A stretch of DNA of 64,000 bases, taken from contig NZ_JBBPCC010000010.1 in NCBI RefSeq assembly GCF_038070315.1, positions 1 to 64,000 of the forward strand, in the 5' to 3' direction. A model generated the notes under the pieces. That model searched no databases and was not told where the DNA came from. It saw only the letters and a program-made list of their open reading frames with translations. The position numbers were made by a program, and so were the translations under genes. Source of the stretch: Paenibacillus_G filicis (lineage in GTDB: Bacteria; Bacillota; Bacilli; Paenibacillales; NBRC-103111). Numbering within the stretch: the stretch's first letter is position 1; each line of letters opens with the position of its first letter. Of this stretch, positions 61,036 to 64,000 are shown piece by piece.

Positions 61036-61881
61036 ATGATGAGTAAAAACAGAAGCGCAACCAAGCTGACTTCGTATATCGTATATGGCATCATGCTTGT
61101 GATCGCAGTCATACAACTGGTTCCACTCGCTTGGCTAGTGTTGATTTCATTTAAAAATAACTCCGAAATTCAGGTAGGCAGCATCTTCAGCCTGCCCAAG
61201 GAATGGCTGTTCTCCAACTATGCGTCCGCCTGGGTTCAAGGCCAGGTCGGCGATAACTTCGTCAACAGTGTGATCGTAGGCGTCGTCACTGTATTTTTTG
61301 TCCTCTTGCTCAGCTCGATGATGGCCTACGGCCTGACTCGGCTCAGATTCAAGTATAACAATGTATTGCTGCTGATCTTACTGGCTGGGGTTATGGTTCC
61401 GATTCATGCCACGCTGGTACCGCTTTTCTTACTACTGAAAAATCTCGGGCTGCTGAAGACACAATTGGCGATCATCCTGCCGTACATCACGACAAGCATC
61501 CCGATTGGGATATTTATTCTGTCGAGCTTTCTGCGGGGCTTGCCTAAGGAGCTGGAGGAGGCCGCGTTTATCGACGGCTACGGCATTATCCGCTCCTTCT
61601 TCCAGGTCATCGTACCGCTGCTGAGACCTGCGCTTGCTTCAGTCGGCATCTTTACGTTCCTCCATGTGTGGAACGAGCTGCTGATGGCAGCCACCTTTAT
61701 CCAGAAATCCTCCCTTCGTACGCTTCCGCTCGGACTCATGAATTTCAGCGGGGAGTATAGTGTGGAGTGGGGACCGTTATGTGCGGCGATGCTGATCTCC
61801 ACGATTCCTCTGATCCTGATCTACATTTACTTCAGTGAGCAGATGGAGAAGAGCTTCACAGCGGGTTCGATTCTGAAGTAG
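61036..61881 (+). CDS. ABC sugar permease, MalG type
   Basis: 281 residues, six spans. The EAA loop is EEAAFIDGYGIIRSFFQVIVPLL. GGAGGAAG lies before the ATG, 16 bp after the first permease. Together they form the membrane channel for the sugar bound by the 58764 lipoprotein. Confidence 0.95.
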   Translation: MMSKNRSATKLTSYIVYGIMLVIAVIQLVPLAWLVLISFKNNSEIQVGSIFSLPKEWLFSNYASAWVQGQVGDNFVNSVIVGVVTVFFVLLLSSMMAYGLTRLRFKYNNVLLLILLAGVMVPIHATLVPLFLLLKNLGLLKTQLAIILPYITTSIPIGIFILSSFLRGLPKELEEAAFIDGYGIIRSFFQVIVPLLRPALASVGIFTFLHVWNELLMAATFIQKSSLRTLPLGLMNFSGEYSVEWGPLCAAMLISTIPLILIYIYFSEQMEKSFTAGSILK

Positions 61882-61916
61882 TTCATCCAGCGTGACCATA
61901 ACGGGAACGAGATACC

Positions 61917-61948
61917 AAGAGGAGCGGCATGCCCGGCTCCTCTTTGAT
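61917..61948 (+). terminator. Hairpin between permease and sensor kinase
   Basis: AAGAGGAGC/GCTCCTCTT with loop GGCATGCCCG, followed by TTTGATTT. It may lower expression of the two-component genes relative to the transporter. Confidence 0.6.
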
Positions 61949-61950
61949 TT

Positions 61951-63813
61951 ATGCACACATCGGCAGAGGGAGGGGAACTTATCAACAAGCTCAGATCCGT
62001 TCACAATCTGACGATTCGCAAGAAGCTCCAGATTATCAATCTGCTGATTATTTTACCCAGCATTCTGCTGCTGACCATTACGCTGTACAACATGACCTAC
62101 AAGCAGGTCATGGAGCGGACGCTCCGCAGCTCGGACCACAAGATCGAGCTGATCGCGAACAGCATCAACACGTTATTCAATAATATCGAGAATTTCTCCA
62201 AGCTTGCGATGATCAACAAGTCGTATCAGTCGGTGCTGAATGAAGGGGAACGGGAAGGCCAGGATCTCGAGGATACGCAGCTGATGTATGTGGGGCTTAC
62301 CTCGCTGCTCGAATCCAGTCCGTATATCGATTCCGTCGTGATTCAGTCCGTCCAGGGGAATAAGACGTATTACACAAACAATATCACCAACCTGTCGGAA
62401 AAAAATCTGTCCGTCTATCCGAAGGACCAACTGACCGAGGCGAAGGGGTCGGCGGTATGGATCGAAACCTTCGAGAGCCCCTTCTTGGTCAACGGGCAGC
62501 ACAGCAGCCTGCTCTCCGTCGGCCGTCGCATCATCAACATCAGCAACGGGATGCCGCTTGGCTACATCTATATCAATATCAATGAAAACCGGTTGGCCAA
62601 GCTGTACGGCCATGACGAGGAAGGGATCCACAGCAAGCTGATGATCACGAATGCCAGTGGAAAAATTCTGTCCTCCAATGAGCCTCATCTGCTGAAGTCA
62701 TCGCTAGAGCAGCAGAAGCTGAATGCGATTCTTGCGGACGACGGGCTGACCTCGCATCTGTTGAACGACGGCAAGGAAACGATTATCTCCTCCAAAGCAC
62801 TCGACAGGAATGGCTGGCGGGTCGTCTATGAGGTGCCGAGCAAGGAGTTGATGAAGGATCAGTGGCAGATCAATCTGTTCATCATCGGCTACGGCATTCT
62901 GGGTCTGTTGCTGGCGCTGGTGCTCTCGATCGTCTTCTCCAATTGGATTACGAGGCCGATTATCCGGCTGAGCCGGGCGATGATGGCCGTCGGCGACGGC
63001 AAGCTGGATACGCGGTCGCCGATCTCCTCGCAGGATGAGGTGGGCCAGCTCGCTTACAAGTTCAATGACATGGTTAGCGAAATCCAGCGGCTGGTGGATA
63101 CGGTCAATCTCGAGGAGAAGCAGAAGCGCATCCTGGAGCTGAGGCTGATGTATTCGCAGATCAAGCCGCATTTTCTATACAATACGCTGGAGACAATCCG
63201 GTCCATGGCGCTGATGAGCAAGGCGCATGATATCAGCAAGGTGGTGAAATCGCTGGGCGATTTCTACCGGACGTCGCTCAACCGGGGACAGGAGCTGATT
63301 CCCGCGGGCCAGGAGAAGAAGCATCTGGAGAGCTATCTGTATATCCAGAAAATCCGTTACGGGCATATCGATTACCGCATTAAGTTTGACGAGGAGATCG
63401 GTGATTGCCGGATTCCGAATATGCTGCTGCAGCCGCTGGTGGAGAATTCAATCAATCATGGCTTGCGGGAAAAGCGTGAGGACGCTTTGTGTGAGATATC
63501 CGGCTTTATCGAGCGAAGTCCGGATCGGGATGTGCTGTGCTTTATCGTGAAGGATAACGGCAAGGGGATGAATGAGGAGCAGCTCCAGGGGATCTGGCAG
63601 CGGGAGGAGAGCCACCACCCGGATCTGTCGAGCTTCGGCATCCGCAATATTCAGGAGCGCATCCAGCTGCGTTACGGACCGGATTATGGTCTGACGCTTA
63701 CTTCGGTGGTGAATCAGGGTGTGGAAGTGCGCCTCCGCATACCGCTCGTGTATGACAGACAAGCAACTGCTGTTGCTGCTGCGGAAAGGAAGGGGAAGGT
63801 CCATGACCTCTGA
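61951..63813 (+). CDS. YesM-type sensor histidine kinase
   Basis: 620 residues. A membrane span at about 28-48, a large extracellular dCache-like sensor (to about 305), a second span (about 308-330), HAMP, then the YesM-type kinase domain with H407 in QIKPHFLYNTLETI, the N box MLLQPLVENSINHGL, and DNGKGM. The only usable ATG (61951) has no ribosome binding site; GGGAGGGG lies inside the frame 25 bp later but with no normal start codon after it. It overlaps the regulator downstream by 11 bp. Likely senses the same sugar as the importer. Confidence 0.9.
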   Translation: MHTSAEGGELINKLRSVHNLTIRKKLQIINLLIILPSILLLTITLYNMTYKQVMERTLRSSDHKIELIANSINTLFNNIENFSKLAMINKSYQSVLNEGEREGQDLEDTQLMYVGLTSLLESSPYIDSVVIQSVQGNKTYYTNNITNLSEKNLSVYPKDQLTEAKGSAVWIETFESPFLVNGQHSSLLSVGRRIINISNGMPLGYIYININENRLAKLYGHDEEGIHSKLMITNASGKILSSNEPHLLKSSLEQQKLNAILADDGLTSHLLNDGKETIISSKALDRNGWRVVYEVPSKELMKDQWQINLFIIGYGILGLLLALVLSIVFSNWITRPIIRLSRAMMAVGDGKLDTRSPISSQDEVGQLAYKFNDMVSEIQRLVDTVNLEEKQKRILELRLMYSQIKPHFLYNTLETIRSMALMSKAHDISKVVKSLGDFYRTSLNRGQELIPAGQEKKHLESYLYIQKIRYGHIDYRIKFDEEIGDCRIPNMLLQPLVENSINHGLREKREDALCEISGFIERSPDRDVLCFIVKDNGKGMNEEQLQGIWQREESHHPDLSSFGIRNIQERIQLRYGPDYGLTLTSVVNQGVEVRLRIPLVYDRQATAVAAAERKGKVHDL

Positions 63814-64000
63814 GAGCTATCGTGTCATGATTGTGGATGACGAATATTATTTTCGTAAGCTGCTGACCAACTTTATCGATTGGCCGCAGTACGGCTTTGT
63901 GATTGATCAGGAAGCGGAGGACGGGGCCACGGCTTTGGAGCTCGCCCGCAGCGGGCAATATGACTTGATTATCGTCGATATCAATATGCCGGGGATGACG
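63803..64000 (+). CDS. YesN-type response regulator, 5' part
   Basis: 66 codons are visible before the window ends. The receiver has acidic D12 and D13 (VMIVDDEYYF) and phospho-acceptor D59 (LIIVDINMPG). This sequence style, FIDWPQYGF-x-I-x-x-E-A-E-D-G, is typical of YesN regulators that end in an AraC helix-turn-helix. AAGGGGAAGG precedes the ATG. It is the partner of the kinase upstream and probably activates the transporter operon. Confidence 0.93.
   Translation, partial: MTSESYRVMIVDDEYYFRKLLTNFIDWPQYGFVIDQEAEDGATALELARSGQYDLIIVDINMPGMT

Overview
The window reads as a Paenibacillus-like genome (Firmicutes, Bacillales). The support is near-perfect AGGAGG ribosome binding sites, TTGACA/TATAAT promoters, several TTG/GTG starts, S-layer homology (SLH) domains, secreted glycanases with Fn3 and F5/8C (discoidin) tails, a YesM/YesN-type two-component system beside a sugar ABC transporter, and mid-to-high GC genes interrupted by AT-rich accessory DNA. 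No rRNA, tRNA or CRISPR array was seen. Species identity is inferred, not tested.

Layout. 1-5.5 kb: an AraC regulator and an SDR dehydrogenase, a hypothetical gene, then a decayed sugar locus (SIS isomerase stump and broken PfkB kinase) in front of an intact Gfo/Idh/MocA oxidoreductase. 6-13.9 kb: two large secreted beta-glucan-type enzymes, a beta-helix protein and a GH81 endo-beta-1,3-glucanase, with repeated Fn3-F5/8C modules. 14-28.3 kb: a polymorphic toxin island. It has a promoter with three 11-bp-phased TTAACA-like boxes, a tiny leader ORF, a secreted YD-repeat companion, and a 2916-residue RHS protein with about 17 N-terminal repeats of about 89 residues and a JAMM-motif C-terminal toxin. 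An immunity candidate follows, then a graveyard of displaced toxin/immunity cassettes that still carry pieces of the RHS pre-toxin sequence, interrupted by an IS256-family element.

28.6-38.4 kb: chromosomal genes, including two small proteins, an AraC regulator divergent from a Gfo/Idh gene, a PPOX flavoprotein, a methyltransferase, a metallophosphoesterase, a Crp/Fnr regulator convergent with flavohemoprotein hmp, an IclR regulator, a glutamine amidotransferase and a GntR regulator. 38.6-42 kb: a three-gene sugar catabolic operon (TIM-barrel isomerase, PfkB kinase, GH4 glycosidase) with a clear sigma-A promoter and an inverted-repeat operator next to gntR. 42.1-46.8 kb: a histidine kinase fused to its response regulator, an adjacent membrane sensor-domain protein, and a lipoprotein serine hydrolase with an SLH-like tail.

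46.8-51.9 kb: a nest of mobile DNA, with a dead IS110, then an IS3/IS150 element whose orfB is split by an antisense group II intron carrying its own reverse transcriptase. 52-53.9 kb: a small lipoprotein, a small secreted protein, inverted-repeat remnants and a GNAT acetyltransferase. 54-58.6 kb: a BlaI repressor with a 20-bp inverted-repeat operator, an M56 (BlaR-like) membrane metallopeptidase lacking a beta-lactam sensor domain, and an SLH protein. 58.7-64 kb: a carbohydrate ABC importer (binding protein and two permeases) followed by a YesM-type kinase and the start of a YesN-type response regulator.

The most unusual region is the RHS island at 14-28.3 kb. It combines a distinctive N-terminal repeat architecture, a JAMM-type effector candidate, and orphan tRNase/immunity cassettes joined at a conserved pre-toxin anchor. 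This looks like the record of effector-cassette switching.
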